64,000 nt of DNA, taken from Dipetalonema caudispina. Its lineage: Eukaryota > Nematoda > Chromadorea > Rhabditida > Onchocercidae. The position numbers were made by a program, and so were the translations under genes. Positions 63,830 to 64,000 of this stretch are shown piece by piece. Every line of letters begins with the position of its first letter. Positions within the stretch are counted from its first letter, which is position 1. Below the pieces are notes generated by a model. The model was not told where the DNA came from. It saw nothing but the letters and a program-made list of their open reading frames with translations, and did not search any database. The stretch is from contig JABVXV010000287.1 in NCBI GenBank assembly GCA_013365325.1, positions 17,255-81,254 of the forward strand, written 5' to 3'.

Positions 63830-64000
<171 letters not shown>

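Overview
This window looks like the nuclear genome of a parasitic nematode. It is AT-rich, every gene is cut by many short introns with gt...ag ends, and homopolymer and trinucleotide runs fill the non-coding DNA. The gene content includes a two-DM-domain MAB-3-type factor and a CRAL-TRIO/GOLD protein of the nematode CGR/CTG kind. Two genes have an ATG placed directly after a splice acceptor, which suggests spliced-leader trans-splicing. A clade III (spirurid/filarial-like) worm is my best guess; nothing here fixes the species.

Six genes can be rebuilt exon by exon with consistent phase. In order they are: an ATG9 autophagy scramblase (2925-9394, +, 15 exons); an RRP36 ribosome-biogenesis factor (about 11620-16307, +, 11 exons); a CRAL-TRIO plus GOLD lipid-transfer protein (17660-21669, -, 7 exons); a mab-3-like double DM-domain transcription factor (40006-42061, +, 5 exons); an importin-alpha paralogue (47106-52232, +, 11 supported exons); and an MSH5 meiotic MutS protein (53967-62340, -, 21 exons). 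ATG9 and RRP36 are in tandem. RRP36 and the CRAL-TRIO gene converge, as do importin-alpha and MSH5. I see no operon-like spacing (about 100 bp) between any pair. The genes do not form one pathway: they are housekeeping genes (autophagy, rRNA processing, lipid traffic, nuclear import) plus two linked to sex or meiosis (mab-3, MSH5).

About 18 kb between the CRAL-TRIO gene and mab-3 (21.7-40.0 kb), and 5 kb between mab-3 and importin-alpha, carry no gene I can support. These stretches hold poly(T)/poly(A) tracts, microsatellites, a few small tandem duplications, one G-rich tract and one long hairpin.

The most unusual non-genic signals are a ~50-bp-arm near-perfect hairpin inside an ATG9 intron (8722-8824), a second long hairpin in the desert (about 35686-35788), a 54/57-bp minisatellite carrying a repeated TACGTCAT core upstream of ATG9, and a cluster of CACGT repeats and a perfect 10-bp-stem palindrome just upstream of importin-alpha. 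Among proteins, the mab-3 product has a ~100-residue Pro/Ser low-complexity linker between its DM domains, and the importin-alpha has lost several of the Trp/Asn residues that normally bind nuclear localisation signals. I found no clear new multi-gene system.
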